IMG/VR virus record: IMGVR_UViG_3300030329_003436 | Coordinates: 1-64,000 of that record | From: a virus | DNA: 64,000 nt | Direction: 5' to 3' (one strand) | In this document: positions 8,292-17,220 of the stretch, in pieces | Layout: every line of letters begins with the position of its first letter | Numbering within the stretch: position 1 is the stretch's first letter | Program-made: the position numbers and the translations under genes | The notes under the pieces: model-generated | Told to the model about the DNA's origin: nothing | Databases searched by the model: none | Seen by the model: the letters and a program-made list of their open reading frames with translations, nothing else

Positions 8292-9055
8292 CAATCCTTA
8301 TAGCCTGCTATAACGACGAAGACTATATAGATAGTGCCATAGAAAGTGCCTTTAACCAAGATTACCAAGGCCCAATGACTATTTGTGTTATTGATGATGG
8401 TTCTACAGACAGGTCTCTGGAGATAGCCAAAGGCTATTTTAGCAAACCGCTTTCTGACAGCTACCGTGATAATGAAGTATGGTTTCAGGAAGACAGGGGA
8501 AGGTTTGGAAACACCAAATATGTTGTAATGACAAAGCCCAATGGTGGCCCCAGCGATGCAAGAAACTGGGGTATAGGCTATGCTTGGCCTCATACAGATA
8601 TCTATGCAGTACTCGACGCAGACGACCAGATGTACGAGAACAAAATATCTACATGTGAAAAAGTTATGTCTGAAGATATGGAAACGGTAGGAGTGGTATA
8701 TGCTGATTATGATACACACCATATCGACACAGACAAAATAATAAGAGAATTTAAAGAACCTTACAGCAGAAAAAGGCTAATAGAAGAATGCGTTGTTCAT
8801 AGCGGTTCTTTAATCAACAAAAAGGCTCTTGACAACACGCATGAAGACACGGGGTACTATGATTTTACCATGAGAACTTGCGAGGACTACGATCTGTGGA
8901 TGAGAATAAGTGAGAAGTTTATGCTGGTTCATGTTCCTCAGTCGCTAACGCTTGTTCGGGTAACTGGAGACAATTCCAGTTTTGTAGTTAATCAAGAAGT
9001 CTGGCAAAGAAACTGGTCTAGAGTAATGGAAAAAATGCAAGACAGGCTTCAATGA
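8279..9055 (+). CDS. GT2 family glycosyltransferase
   Basis: A 258-residue GT-A enzyme of family 2. Its start VTILIACYNDEDYIDSAIES, then VIDDGSTDRSLEIAK, is the canonical nucleotide-binding half. NGGPSDARNWGI and VLDADDQM provide the acceptor loop and the metal-binding DxD-type motif. CEDYDLWMRISEKF is the E/D-D base region usual in GT2. It has no membrane segment, so it is probably a soluble enzyme acting at the inner face of the membrane. Donor unknown. Confidence 0.88.
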   Translation: MHRVTILIACYNDEDYIDSAIESAFNQDYQGPMTICVIDDGSTDRSLEIAKGYFSKPLSDSYRDNEVWFQEDRGRFGNTKYVVMTKPNGGPSDARNWGIGYAWPHTDIYAVLDADDQMYENKISTCEKVMSEDMETVGVVYADYDTHHIDTDKIIREFKEPYSRKRLIEECVVHSGSLINKKALDNTHEDTGYYDFTMRTCEDYDLWMRISEKFMLVHVPQSLTLVRVTGDNSSFVVNQEVWQRNWSRVMEKMQDRLQ

Positions 9056-9768
9056 TAGTAAAAAATAGATTTGTAACTACAGCCCAGAAGAAGCTTTCTC
9101 CGGGTCAGGCTCAGGAAAGCCCTCTTACTGTAATCATCCCTATAGCGGGAGTTGGTCACAGAATGAAGTCTTATGGGCCTAAATGCCTTCTCCCGGCAAA
9201 CAAAAAAGAAAGCATAATACAAAAAAGCATATCTACAGTAAAAAAAGTTTTTCCATATGCAGAGATCATAGTGGTTGTTGGCTTTGAGGCCGACAAAGTA
9301 ATCAAATGCATACCGGAAGACGTTAGAATAGTAGAGAACCAATTTTATGAAACTACCAATGTGGTAGAAAGTTTGAGACTAGCATTAAACTGCTCAATCA
9401 ACACAAACATTTTAATATTGTATGGCGACTTAATTTATAACACACACACCATAAGCGATATATCAAAAGATGAATCCTGCATCGTTATAGACTCAAAAAA
9501 TCGTTTCAAGGCAGAAGAAGTTGGTGTAACGGTAGTCGAAGGATCTGTTACCAATTTTGCATACGGACTTCCAACTAAATGGTCTCACATTATATACATG
9601 GCCGAAAGAGAGTCTAGATTTTTTAAGAAGCTTTGTGGTGACAGAAAAAGAAACAAGATGTACCCCTTTGAGATATTTAATTATATGATATCCAAGGGGT
9701 TTAGTTTTAAAGCAGTAGAACCTAGCGGAATGAATATCCGAGAAATAGATTCTATGAAAGATTTGTAG
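9052..9768 (+). CDS. Nucleotidyltransferase (sugar- or choline-phosphate type)
   Basis: A 238-residue protein with the NTP-transferase signature IAGVGHRMKSYGPKCLLP (the G-x-G-x-R-M...P-K loop), IIVVVGFEADKV, and TTNVVESLRLAL, the segment resembling LicC-type cytidylyltransferases. ILYGDLIY stands at the metal-binding position. It would activate a phosphorylated sugar, phosphocholine or similar group to a CDP or NDP donor for the transferases around it. It overlaps the GT2 gene by ATGA. Confidence 0.75.
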   Translation: MIVKNRFVTTAQKKLSPGQAQESPLTVIIPIAGVGHRMKSYGPKCLLPANKKESIIQKSISTVKKVFPYAEIIVVVGFEADKVIKCIPEDVRIVENQFYETTNVVESLRLALNCSINTNILILYGDLIYNTHTISDISKDESCIVIDSKNRFKAEEVGVTVVEGSVTNFAYGLPTKWSHIIYMAERESRFFKKLCGDRKRNKMYPFEIFNYMISKGFSFKAVEPSGMNIREIDSMKDL

Positions 9769-9769
9769 A

Positions 9770-10813
9770 ATGAAAATACTTATATCTAGCGATGGCCCCC
9801 ACGCACATTACTATATTCGACTAGGCTGGGCTAGAGCCTTAGAAGCCTGCGGTCACGATGTTTATATTTGGGATATAGAGAGTATTCCAACGTTTGATAT
9901 GTTTGATGACTTTGAGCCAGACATATTTATGGGGCAGACGTACAATCTCAATAAGTCCGTTTATAAATGCATAAAGGAAAGACCACATTTAAAGGTGGTT
10001 ATGCGAGGTTCTGACTGGGGCGATATACAAAAAGAAATCGACAAAGAAAAATATCCAATACTAACAGCAAGAGATGATGAAATAAAGCTGGTAGAACAGC
10101 TCAAAAAAGAGACCCAAAAACCCGACTTTATCCACAACCACTACCATGACAATTGGATAACCAAGACGCATAATAAGTGGAACGACATAGGTGTTAGGCC
10201 AGTATCATTGATTCATGCAGCAGACGTGTTTGAGTACTGGGGCGGTCAAATCGTAGAGCATCTCAAAAGTGACGTATCATTTATCGGGGGGTATTGGCCA
10301 TACAAAGCTAAGTGTCTGGATAAATACATGCTCAGGCTATGCCATCCTGTTGGAAAGTACAATATAAAGATATGGGGTTCCAACTGGCCGGTTGTTCAGT
10401 ACATGGGCAGGATTGCTGGCGATCAAGCTAGGCATGTTTTTCGTTCTGCAACAGTATGTCCTAATGTTAGTGAGCCTCACTCTCAAGATTTTGGCTACGA
10501 CATAATTGAAAGACCGTTCAAGGTGTTAATGAGTGGTGGCTTCTGCATTTCTGATTATGTTGAATCCATGTCAAAAGATGTATTTAATAATGACGAGATA
10601 ATTTTTGCGAAAACACCAGAAGAGTTTGAAACCCTTATTAAGTATTATGCAGCTCACCCGGAAGAAAGAGAGCCTTATATACAGAGGGGTCAAAAGTGCG
10701 TTCTGGAAAAACACACCTACTTCCACAGAATGGCAACAATGTTTCATGAACTAGGGTTGGAGAATGAAGCCGTTAAAACAATTCAGGTTCTGGAAGGGAT
10801 GATTTCTGCATGA
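9770..10813 (+). CDS. CgeB-like glycosyltransferase
   Basis: A 347-residue GT-B protein. KILISSDGPHAHYYIRLGWA and an ALEACGHDVYIWD stretch form the first fold. The C-terminal half (KIWGSNWPVVQYM, CPNVSEPHSQDFGYDIIERP, LMSGGFCISDYVE, FAKTPEEFETLIKYY, then an ERGQKCV-type closing helix) matches the CgeB/Glyco_trans_1_2 family known from spore-coat and phage glycosylation loci. It overlaps the following SDR gene by ATGA. Confidence 0.78.
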   Translation: MKILISSDGPHAHYYIRLGWARALEACGHDVYIWDIESIPTFDMFDDFEPDIFMGQTYNLNKSVYKCIKERPHLKVVMRGSDWGDIQKEIDKEKYPILTARDDEIKLVEQLKKETQKPDFIHNHYHDNWITKTHNKWNDIGVRPVSLIHAADVFEYWGGQIVEHLKSDVSFIGGYWPYKAKCLDKYMLRLCHPVGKYNIKIWGSNWPVVQYMGRIAGDQARHVFRSATVCPNVSEPHSQDFGYDIIERPFKVLMSGGFCISDYVESMSKDVFNNDEIIFAKTPEEFETLIKYYAAHPEEREPYIQRGQKCVLEKHTYFHRMATMFHELGLENEAVKTIQVLEGMISA

Positions 10814-11754
10814 CCGTACTTATTACTGGCGCTCACGGATTTATAGGCAAGCATTTGGTCAAGAGACTGCAACACGAGCCTGATTTTGGAGATATTGTTT
10901 GCGTAGGAAGAAATCCGGTTTTCTCGAACGTTCTTGATCGCAACATAAAGCATTATGCTGTTGATTTAGGCGAAACCGATCCCGACGATTCAAACTTTCA
11001 TTTACTCTATGACATTTGTAAGACCCACAAGCCAAGCATAATTTTTCATTTGGCAAGCAAGGCTACGGTTAAAGAGTCTCATAACCCATACAGAATCATA
11101 CAAGACAATATAATTAGCACGCAGAAAGTTATCCATTCTGCTCCACGGGGCTGTAGAATAGTTTTGGCCTCTACGGTGATTGTGTACGGAGATTGGTGGG
11201 TTGATCGTCACCAGCAATGCAGAGAAAATCTAGCTACAATCCCAACATCCTCTTACGGGATAACAAAGAGAGCTTCAGAAAGTCTAATTGAAGCCCATAC
11301 TAACATGGGAGATGTGAACGGAGTTTCGGCTAGACTGTGCGCTACTGTCGGAGATGGTGTTACTCATGGCGTAATGAAGGACTTTATCCGTAAGCTTAAG
11401 AGTGACAATCCTAATCTAGAGGCGCTGGGGGCAGAGCCGGGGTCAACAAAGCCATATTGTCATATAAGCGATACAATATCTGCATTAGTTACCCTAGCAA
11501 AATCTGATGCCAACGGTGCATACAACGTCGCTCCTGATGATTCAATTAATATAGCGGAAGTTGCCAAGGCGGTTATGAACGGATGCGGCATACATAAGCC
11601 GATCAAATGGCTTGGTGAAGGTGCAAACTGGAAGGGTGACAATAGGGTGATATCTGTATCAAACATGAAGCTAAAAGATTTGGGATGGAAGCTTAAATTT
11701 CCTAAATCTTCGGACGCCATAGAAGATGCTGTTAAAAGGATAGAATCAAAATGA
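10810..11754 (+). CDS. Extended SDR sugar-nucleotide epimerase/dehydratase
   Basis: A 314-residue Rossmann enzyme with the NAD(P) loop VLITGAHGFIGKHL (GxxGxxG), IIFHLASKATV, LASTVIVYG and the catalytic Y-G-I-T-K (Y-x3-K). PYCHISDTISALV and the GAYNVAPDDSINIAE stretch complete the extended-SDR pattern. It would convert one nucleotide sugar to another. Which one is not evident. It overlaps both neighbours by 4 bases. Confidence 0.82.
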   Translation: MTVLITGAHGFIGKHLVKRLQHEPDFGDIVCVGRNPVFSNVLDRNIKHYAVDLGETDPDDSNFHLLYDICKTHKPSIIFHLASKATVKESHNPYRIIQDNIISTQKVIHSAPRGCRIVLASTVIVYGDWWVDRHQQCRENLATIPTSSYGITKRASESLIEAHTNMGDVNGVSARLCATVGDGVTHGVMKDFIRKLKSDNPNLEALGAEPGSTKPYCHISDTISALVTLAKSDANGAYNVAPDDSINIAEVAKAVMNGCGIHKPIKWLGEGANWKGDNRVISVSNMKLKDLGWKLKFPKSSDAIEDAVKRIESK

Positions 11755-12830
11755 AAGTCTTATATTTTCCATTAATATACCAAGACAAAATTCATTCCGA
11801 CCAAGTTGGTGACTATCAGTGTGACACTCTATTTCACGGCTTAAGGTCTATCTTAGGCGACCAGCTAATAGATGCATACAGAATGTGGCATGTTTACGAC
11901 GACGCTGATCCAGAAAAACTAAAAAACACTTGGGGTAAAGGGTTTAGTAGTTATGGAATTTTGCCAAACATGGAGCTTCCTAGAGATGAGCATGGGTATT
12001 ATGACGACCTTGTTCGTCGCATAGAAAATAGATATTTTAATTTTATTATCTGCCCCATACACCACACTCTAAACGGTAGATACAGCGAAATTCATCACGC
12101 TCTAACGTCTCTCCTCAAGACGTATGAGCCACACAGGATAGTTTTAGTTGACGGATGGGACAAGTTTGACCTAAATAGAAAAATAGCCCAAAAAGTACCC
12201 TACTTTAAAATGCAGTTTGCTGATGAGGATGCTGATGTTGCCACACCAATATCATTTTCCATACCAAAGCAAAAAATTCGCGAGCCGTCAGAAAAGTCTT
12301 TTGATTTTGCTCCGTTAGTCCCCGCCTATATGCACTTTGATGACCCACATCAAAAATCATATATCTATGAAGACGAGGATAGCTATTATCAAGATTACCA
12401 AAAAAGCTACTTCGCTTATGTTTGCAAAAAGGCAAGAGAGGATGACGAGAGGGCGGGATGGGTCACAATGAGACATTTCGAGATTCTTGCCAACGGATGT
12501 GTTCCCTTCTTTACTGACGTTGAAAAGTGTCCAAAAAATGCACTGTTTAATTACCCAAAAGAGCTTTGTGTTAGAGCTAAAAAGCTCAAGGGCGTATACC
12601 CCGGCACAAAAGAACCCTATAACCCTCAAGAAGACACTTTTATAGGAACCTCAAAACAAATACTACCGGGAGAAGACAGAGGATATATAGATTTTGATGA
12701 GTTCGACCTGAATGAGTATAACAATTTAAGGGATGAGTTTATTGAGTACACGCGACTGCATCTAACCACAGAATCTATGGCTAAATATTTCTTTGATAAG
12801 GTATTGGATTATGGTGTTAGGAATAGATAA
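11751..12830 (+). CDS. Putative GT-B-like glycosyltransferase
   Basis: A 359-residue protein starting KVLYFPLIYQDKIHSDQVGD. It has a Rossmann-like core (RIVLVDGWDKFD) and a C-terminal segment GWVTMRHFEILANGCVPFFTD that matches the donor-site end of exostosin/CgeB-like GT-B enzymes (E-x-x-A-x-G-x-x-P). The closing helix is DEFIEYTRLHLTTESMAKYF. The N-terminal half is not recognised. The setting within overlapping glycan genes supports a glycosyltransferase role. Confidence 0.6.
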   Translation: MKVLYFPLIYQDKIHSDQVGDYQCDTLFHGLRSILGDQLIDAYRMWHVYDDADPEKLKNTWGKGFSSYGILPNMELPRDEHGYYDDLVRRIENRYFNFIICPIHHTLNGRYSEIHHALTSLLKTYEPHRIVLVDGWDKFDLNRKIAQKVPYFKMQFADEDADVATPISFSIPKQKIREPSEKSFDFAPLVPAYMHFDDPHQKSYIYEDEDSYYQDYQKSYFAYVCKKAREDDERAGWVTMRHFEILANGCVPFFTDVEKCPKNALFNYPKELCVRAKKLKGVYPGTKEPYNPQEDTFIGTSKQILPGEDRGYIDFDEFDLNEYNNLRDEFIEYTRLHLTTESMAKYFFDKVLDYGVRNR

Positions 12831-13515
12831 GGCCGTATGCCTCTGCTTAGATAAAAGGCATGAGGAGTGGCATGAACTATGGAAAGAGTGTGAAAAAAGA
12901 GGGATAGAGTTTGAACCTTTTCTGGTTGGTGATGGTCAGATGTTTTCCGTTGAAAAATACGGCAGGATTGATGAGAGATACCCACCGATTGAAAATTTTG
13001 GGTGGGGAAACCCTGTGTCGGCCAGAAATCACTGCAACGCTCTTTTGTCACATCAGTCAATCGCCAGAAAGCTTCTTGACGAAGGAGTGGAAAGAGTCTT
13101 ATTTCTTGAAGACGACGCATATTTTACCGACCGCTATGAAGACGTATTAGAAAAACTGTCCGACCAAATTAAAGAGCTAGACTACGATATGCTGTATTTG
13201 GGTTGGTGGGTAGGAGACGAAGATGATGAATGGAACGAAGAAGTTGAGCGTTCCTATAATGAAGACGGAACAGTCGGCATAGATTATGTCAGAGATGCTC
13301 CAGACAAAAGAGTGGGAGGACTTCATGGGGTAGTTATCCATAGGCGTATACTAGAAGTCATTGCTACGCTGCCACCTCATGGGCCAGTTGATTCTCAGCT
13401 TAATAGACATTTACATTGGCGGGCGCAAACATACTTTGTAAAACCTAAAATTATTCATGACAAAGGCATTTTCAGCAACTGTGAACAGAATACCATAGAA
13501 AGGAAAAAGCTATGA
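12811..13515 (+). CDS. GT25-like glycosyltransferase
   Basis: A 234-residue GT-A protein resembling family 25 LPS glycosyltransferases. KAVCLCLDKRHEEW is the 'N/D-L-x-x-R' start. GWGNPVSARNHCNAL is the donor loop. VLFLEDDAYFTDRYEDVLEK carries the family's E-D-D metal motif, and DMLYLGWW follows. VGGLHGVVIHRRILEVI and GPVDSQLNRHL fit the C-terminal acceptor part. ATG at 12811 is preferred to an upstream TTG at 12793 that lies inside the previous gene. Confidence 0.7.
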   Translation: MVLGIDKAVCLCLDKRHEEWHELWKECEKRGIEFEPFLVGDGQMFSVEKYGRIDERYPPIENFGWGNPVSARNHCNALLSHQSIARKLLDEGVERVLFLEDDAYFTDRYEDVLEKLSDQIKELDYDMLYLGWWVGDEDDEWNEEVERSYNEDGTVGIDYVRDAPDKRVGGLHGVVIHRRILEVIATLPPHGPVDSQLNRHLHWRAQTYFVKPKIIHDKGIFSNCEQNTIERKKL

Positions 13516-14894
13516 TAAGGCTGATAGTTTTTGATTTAGATGGTGTTCTTGTAGAGGCTCGTGACTTTCATTACGAAGCAATGAATAGGGCGCTATCCTC
13601 TATTGATGAAAAGTATGTTATTGGAAGAGAAGAACATCTAGCTAAATATGACGGACTAAGCACGCGAAAAAAGCTGGCAATTCTAACAAAAGAAAAAGGT
13701 CTTCCAGAGGAATACTACGACACTATATGGGAAACCAAACAGCGAAGCACTCACGATATAATTAAAGAGCAGATAACGCCAGAAGACCATGGAGGTGTTA
13801 TCGCCTGCCTGCATTCACTGAAGTCTATGGGATATACGGTTTATTGTGCGTCTAATTCCATTAGGTCAACCGTCAAGCTCATGCTCTTATATGCTGGCTA
13901 TATGGAATACATAGATGCGTTTTTTTCAAACCAAGATGTTCGCGTTCCAAAGCCGCACCCTGAAATCTACATGAAAGCCATGCTTCATGCCGGAGTAAGT
14001 CCAAAAGAAACTCTGGTCATAGAAGACTCCCATATTGGAAGAAAAGCAGCTCATGAGTCTGGTGCGTATGTGATGGGAGTCAAGAATCCCGACGACGTAA
14101 ACATGGGAAATATCACAAGAGCTATTAGCACTGCATCAGAACAAAACGAAACAAGTCTTTTCAAACCAAAATGGCAGGGTGGAGATATGAAGGTTTTAAT
14201 TCCCATGGCGGGTGCTGGGTCACGTTTTGAGAAAGCTGGCTACACCTTTCCCAAGCCATTAATCGAAGTCAATGGCAAGCCCATGATTCAGGTTGTTGTG
14301 GAAAACATCAATGTTGATGCCGAACACATTTTTATTGTCCAAAAGAAACATTACGAAAAATACAACTTATCGTATCTCTTAAATCTGATAGCTCCAAACT
14401 GCAAGATAGTTCAGGTGGATGGAATGACAGAAGGGGCAGCTTGTACCACCCTACTGGCCAAAGAATATATTAACGATAACTGTCCTCTTCTCTTAGCAAA
14501 CTCAGACCAGTATGTGGATTGGGACAGTAATCAATTCCTTTACTCCATGCAGGCAGACGGAGTAGACGGAGGAATCCTTACCTTCCCTTCGGTTCACCCA
14601 AAATGGAGCTTTGCAAAAACAAACGAGCAGGGTTTTGTGACAGAGGTTGCTGAAAAAAGGCCGATATCTGACAAAGCCACTGTAGGTATATATTACTGGG
14701 CTAAAGGAAGTGACTATGTAAAATACGCTGAACAAATGGTCGCAAATGACACCCGTGTTAATGGTGAGTTTTATGTCTGTCCCGTGTTTAACGAAGCTGT
14801 GGCAGATAAGAAAAAAATCAAAACGTTCCATGTAGATAAAATGTGGGGTCTTGGAACACCAGAAGACCTAAAAGTATTTTTAGATAAGCAATAG
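13512..14894 (+). CDS. HAD phosphatase fused to sugar nucleotidyltransferase
   Basis: A 460-residue two-domain enzyme. Residues 1-205 are a HAD hydrolase of the beta-phosphoglucomutase/phosphatase type: VFDLDGVL with nucleophile and acid aspartates, CASNSIRSTV, KPHPEIYMKAM and VIEDSHIG. Residues 226-460 are an NTP-transferase: VLIPMAGAGSRFEKAGYTFP-K-P, IPMAG loop and PKP lysine, then LLANSDQYVDW near the metal site and a DKMWGLGTPEDL end. One polypeptide could therefore mutate or dephosphorylate a sugar phosphate and activate it. The second domain starts at a Met (14187) preceded by GGTGGAG, so separate translation is conceivable. It closes the first uninterrupted overlapping run; a 62-base gap follows. 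Confidence 0.83.
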   Translation: MIRLIVFDLDGVLVEARDFHYEAMNRALSSIDEKYVIGREEHLAKYDGLSTRKKLAILTKEKGLPEEYYDTIWETKQRSTHDIIKEQITPEDHGGVIACLHSLKSMGYTVYCASNSIRSTVKLMLLYAGYMEYIDAFFSNQDVRVPKPHPEIYMKAMLHAGVSPKETLVIEDSHIGRKAAHESGAYVMGVKNPDDVNMGNITRAISTASEQNETSLFKPKWQGGDMKVLIPMAGAGSRFEKAGYTFPKPLIEVNGKPMIQVVVENINVDAEHIFIVQKKHYEKYNLSYLLNLIAPNCKIVQVDGMTEGAACTTLLAKEYINDNCPLLLANSDQYVDWDSNQFLYSMQADGVDGGILTFPSVHPKWSFAKTNEQGFVTEVAEKRPISDKATVGIYYWAKGSDYVKYAEQMVANDTRVNGEFYVCPVFNEAVADKKKIKTFHVDKMWGLGTPEDLKVFLDKQ

Positions 14895-14956
14895 TTATAA
14901 TATTGGTGTACATATAACAAATCACTACAGTATAGGCATAGACACAAGGGAAGACT
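14895..14956 (+). promoter_or_regulatory. Intergenic gap with AT-rich promoter-like boxes
   Basis: This is one of only two gaps over 50 bases in the plus-strand operon. It holds TATAAT (14896-14901), TGGTGTA (14904-14910) and TATAA shortly after. The TGGTGTA part equals the first seven bases of the 12-base box found before two late minus-strand genes, but here TATAA follows after two extra bases. AAGGGAAG near the end is the ribosome site of the next gene. Promoter function is an inference. Confidence 0.35.
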
Positions 14957-15628
14957 ATGACAGGTTCACCTCTAAATATCTTTGTGGGTTGGGACTCCCG
15001 CGAGACACAGGCTTATGATGTTTGTGTAAAATCTCTACTTGAACACTCTTCTGTAGAACTAAATATTCAGCCAATTATCCGAAGCGTCTTAATGGATGCT
15101 GGGAAATATTTTAGAAAACAGCCGGAGGCAGGATCTGTAGAATTTACCTATACCAGATTCCTTACACCATACCTATCTGGTTTTAAAGGATGGTCACTCT
15201 TTATAGACTGTGACTTCCTGTTTACGAGAGATGTGGCGGAGTTGTTTTCTCTTGCTGACGATAAATATGCGATCATGTGCGCCAAACATGACTACGTTCC
15301 TAAAAATGCGGTCAAGATGGATGGTCAAAAACAGGTGGCCTACCCAAGAAAGAACTGGTCTAGCTGTATACTATGGAACTGCGAGCATTCATCAAACCGT
15401 ATTTTAACCCCGTATACAGCCAGCACGCAAACCGGGGCGTACCTCCATAGGTTTAAATTTCTAAAAGACTATATGATTGGCGACATCCCAATAGAATGGA
15501 ATTGGCTGGAGGGCGAATACGAGAAGCCGGAAGTTCCCCCGGCGGCTATTCACTTTACCAATGGTGGTCCGTGGTTTGAAGATTGGCAGGATGTTGATTA
15601 TGCAGACTTGTGGAGAAGTTATCTGTGA
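14957..15628 (+). CDS. GT8-like glycosyltransferase
   Basis: A 223-residue GT-A protein. NIFVGWDSRETQAYDVCVKS is its first strand and helix. FTYTRFLTPYL followed by SLFIDCDFLFTRDVAELF carries the D-C-D metal motif in the position typical of GT8-like enzymes. AAIHFTNGGPWF is the H-x3-G-x-x-W end that binds the donor pyrophosphate in such families. It has a strong AAGGGAAG ribosome site. It is the first gene after the internal gap and may start a new transcript. Confidence 0.75.
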   Translation: MTGSPLNIFVGWDSRETQAYDVCVKSLLEHSSVELNIQPIIRSVLMDAGKYFRKQPEAGSVEFTYTRFLTPYLSGFKGWSLFIDCDFLFTRDVAELFSLADDKYAIMCAKHDYVPKNAVKMDGQKQVAYPRKNWSSCILWNCEHSSNRILTPYTASTQTGAYLHRFKFLKDYMIGDIPIEWNWLEGEYEKPEVPPAAIHFTNGGPWFEDWQDVDYADLWRSYL

Positions 15629-16602
15629 AAATAGCGGTCGGTTATACAAAAATAGAAGGCGATCATATTCTAGACAGCTTTGCTAAGGGTGTAATTCAAT
15701 CCGGTGACGAAGTAGTTAAAATAAGGTCTAGAGAGGATGTCTGCAAAATAGACCAGTGCGACGTTATGATTCAGCTTGCCGAGGCGGGCAGATATGAAAT
15801 ATTAGATTATTGTGCTGGTAGCGATATGGTAGATGATTACCATTATATCAAAGTCTTCATGAAGCTAAAACAAATAGAGCTAAACAAACCAAGATTAATA
15901 ATTGACTGTGGATTGATAGAAGATGACAGATTTAAAGAGGATGAAAATAGATACTTTTCCGTTGGATTAAATGGTGTTAAAGGAAGAGCCGAATACTTCA
16001 ATGAAAACTCCCCTTCCGACAGATGGAGCAAAAGAGGTATAAGATTCAAAAATCTAAGAAGTCCTGATGGGCATGTTTTAATTATTGGACAGTCAAAAAA
16101 AGGCGCAGGATTAATGCATGTAGGGTGCAAAACGGCAGACGATAGGGAGAAATACTGGAATACCCCAATGGAATATTATGAAGATCTTCCAAACAGAATA
16201 AGAAAGTTTGCCCCAAACAGAAAAATTGTTTTTAGAACCCATATAACAGGAGCTTCTATTACACCCCTCAAATGCTTACCCAATATGGAGGTTGTTAACA
16301 CAAAAGAAAGCTACAAACCAATAGAGAACGATCTAAAGAACGCTTGGTGCGCCGTTACAAGAACCTCGAACGGGGCAATAGACGCTTTGCTTGCCGGGGT
16401 TCCCGTCATGACCGAAGACTCCGTATGTCTGGCGCATTCTGTAGCAGAACATTCGATAAAAAAAATAGACAGGATAAAATACCCAGAAACCAAAGACCTT
16501 ATGCAATGGCTTTATAATTTGTCTTATTGCGAATGGTCATTGGACGAAATGAGAAAGGGGTTGCCTTGGCAGCACTTTAGAGAAAAATGCAAACCGATAT
16601 AA
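15625..16602 (+). CDS. KpsS-like glycosyltransferase-like protein, copy 1 of 3
   Basis: A 325-residue protein starting at GTG in a GTGA overlap, with GGAGAAG six bases upstream; an in-frame GTG at 15610 is less likely. The C-terminal half contains KNAWCAVTRTSNGAIDALLA-G-V-P, the S-x-x-x-x-E/D-A...G-x-P element of capsule-type GT-B enzymes (KpsC/KpsS, CDP-glycerol transferases). It then has the ending YNLSYCEWSLDEMRKGLPW. The same ending occurs in two later genes (17963-18715 and 19289-20188), so the three are paralogues. SPSDRW in the middle recurs in copy 3. Donor unknown. Confidence 0.65.
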   Translation: MKIAVGYTKIEGDHILDSFAKGVIQSGDEVVKIRSREDVCKIDQCDVMIQLAEAGRYEILDYCAGSDMVDDYHYIKVFMKLKQIELNKPRLIIDCGLIEDDRFKEDENRYFSVGLNGVKGRAEYFNENSPSDRWSKRGIRFKNLRSPDGHVLIIGQSKKGAGLMHVGCKTADDREKYWNTPMEYYEDLPNRIRKFAPNRKIVFRTHITGASITPLKCLPNMEVVNTKESYKPIENDLKNAWCAVTRTSNGAIDALLAGVPVMTEDSVCLAHSVAEHSIKKIDRIKYPETKDLMQWLYNLSYCEWSLDEMRKGLPWQHFREKCKPI

Positions 16603-17216
16603 AGCTCTCTAAGTGGATTGAAAATAATATTTTTATCACCACATTAGACCATGAAGACATAGAAAAAAAATATCTTCAAAATAACATTGTTGTTATAGAT
16701 GGCTTTGTTTCCGAAGAAGATGTAGGCATATTTAATGATTTACAAGTCATGAATGTTGGATGGAACCCCAAATCTTGTCAAAATGGAGTAATGAGAAAGA
16801 TATGGTACGATGACGCAATAAAAAAACCCAGAAGATACTCTAACCATCCACAATTTAAAGCTGCGCTAATAAGACTGGAAGAAAAAATAAAGTACTTTGC
16901 CAAGGGGTTTAGCTTTATCAACAACTCTCATTATCAAGACGGCTGGTTGGACTACGATGCAACACTTAGGGTTTCAGAAATTGCAAACGAGGAGATGCAT
17001 CTAGATCAGTACAAATTCAATCCTTTGCGGGTGTTTGTAAACATAGATAATACTCACAGGATATGGAAAACAACATCAAAGAATGAAGATTTTAAAAGTG
17101 GCGAAAAACACTTAATAGCATTTGCCCCCGGAACCCTGTGGTGCTGCAACACAAAAGAAGTTCCTCACCAAATCAGTTATGGCAAGAGGGCCGCACTGTT
17201 TACGTTTTATTTTTAA
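16587..17216 (+). CDS. 2OG-Fe(II) oxygenase-like protein
   Basis: A 209-residue protein with the outline of a 2-oxoglutarate/Fe(II)-dependent hydroxylase. NIVVIDGFVSEEDV is the usual start. The iron ligands would be H138-x-D140 (EEMHLDQYK) and H194 (VPHQISYGKRAALF), with R201 as the 2OG-binding arginine. Spacing between the HxD and distal His fits the family. The substrate may be a sugar or a protein; its place between glycan genes favours a sugar or lipid group. It overlaps the previous gene by 16 bases. Confidence 0.6.
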   Translation: MQTDIKLSKWIENNIFITTLDHEDIEKKYLQNNIVVIDGFVSEEDVGIFNDLQVMNVGWNPKSCQNGVMRKIWYDDAIKKPRRYSNHPQFKAALIRLEEKIKYFAKGFSFINNSHYQDGWLDYDATLRVSEIANEEMHLDQYKFNPLRVFVNIDNTHRIWKTTSKNEDFKSGEKHLIAFAPGTLWCCNTKEVPHQISYGKRAALFTFYF

Positions 17217-17220
17217 TGAC

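Noticed and set aside
8252-8722. Open frame of 156 codons on the minus strand
   Set aside because: It lies antisense to a well-supported GT2 gene, has no ribosome site, and its translation looks like random Tyr/His/Ile-rich sequence.
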